Shown here piece after piece: positions 5,317 to 5,444 of a stretch of DNA of 5,444 bases (the first letter of the stretch is position 1; each line of letters starts with the position of its first letter). A program made the translations under genes and the position numbers. The stretch comes from an uncultured Clostridia bacterium. GTDB lineage: Bacteria; Bacillota; Clostridia; Oscillospirales; Ruminococcaceae. Where the stretch lies: the NCBI GenBank assembly GCA_944388825.1, contig CALXKG010000004.1:1-5444 (forward strand). Direction: 5' to 3'. The notes below the pieces were generated by a model, which worked only from the letters and a program-made list of their open reading frames with translations, was not told where the DNA came from and searched no databases.

Positions 5317-5400
5317 AGTAGTCTCTCCTTTGCTGTCTTCTCGGGCTTTGCCCAGCAGATATGTAATGATTTAGCTCATAATGCAGCTTCCGGGCAGGCA
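5317..5400 (-). promoter_or_regulatory. Leader of the oxidoreductase operon
   Basis: The strong ribosome binding site AAAGGAG (5325-5331) is followed upstream by a small hairpin GGGC-TTT-GCCC (5343-5353) and an AT-rich stretch (5358-5382) that is the natural place for a promoter. No hexamer pair with proper spacing stood out, so no promoter is called. Confidence 0.4.
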
Positions 5401-5410
5401 CTAACCCCGG

Positions 5411-5444
5411 CCTTCCTCCCCGAGGAAGGTGGCGCGGATGCGCC
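5411..5444. repeat. Palindromic dispersed-repeat-like element, cut by the window edge
   Basis: Two perfect stem-loops lie in tandem: CCTTCCTC/GAGGAAGG (5411-5429, loop CCC) and GGCGC/GCGCC (5431-5444, loop GGAT), joined by T. The string GAGGAAGGTGGC resembles, from memory, a palindromic repeat found many times in intergenic regions of gut Clostridia. The element probably continues past the right edge. Confidence 0.55.

Overview
The window looks like chromosomal DNA from a GC-rich Firmicute, most likely a gut-type Clostridia/Oscillospiraceae lineage. This is inferred from strong AAAGGAG-type ribosome binding sites, a GTG start, a tandem CmpB-family membrane protein, a MacB-type ABC ATPase paired with a secreted protein, and GC-rich palindromic intergenic repeats. 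No rRNA, tRNA, CRISPR array, transposase or phage gene was seen, and the species cannot be named from this sequence.

Layout: (1) 1-688, minus strand: the 5' part of a secreted or surface protein that runs off the left edge. Its mature N-terminal domain is AT-rich (about 36% GC by hand count over 241-600), while the DNA either side is clearly GC-rich. (2) 694-1524, minus: a MacB/LolD-type ABC transporter ATPase lying 5 bp upstream of gene 1, in the same operon. (3) 1525-1896: a 372-bp divergent intergenic region with candidate promoters in both directions, palindromes and a short direct repeat. (4) 1897-3180, plus: a polytopic membrane protein with two CmpB-type (PF06541-like) repeats. (5) 3181-3570: a 390-bp convergent intergenic region packed with hairpins and a probable bidirectional terminator. 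(6) 3571-4233, minus: a small protein resembling the GPP34/GOLPH3 family. (7) 4249-5316, minus: a Gfo/Idh/MocA NAD(P)-dependent oxidoreductase, 15 bp upstream of gene 6 and probably cotranscribed with it. (8) 5317-5444: the oxidoreductase leader and, at the edge, a palindromic repeat resembling dispersed repeats of gut Clostridia.

How the parts fit: the ATPase and secreted protein probably belong to an ABC system whose FtsX/MacB-like permease would lie beyond the left edge. The oxidoreductase and GPP34-like gene form a two-gene unit whose functional link is unknown. The CmpB-like gene stands alone on the opposite strand. Nothing here amounts to a proven new system. The most distinctive items are the compositionally foreign domain in the secreted protein, the bacterial GPP34-like protein paired with a sugar-type dehydrogenase, and the dense hairpin array between the convergent genes.
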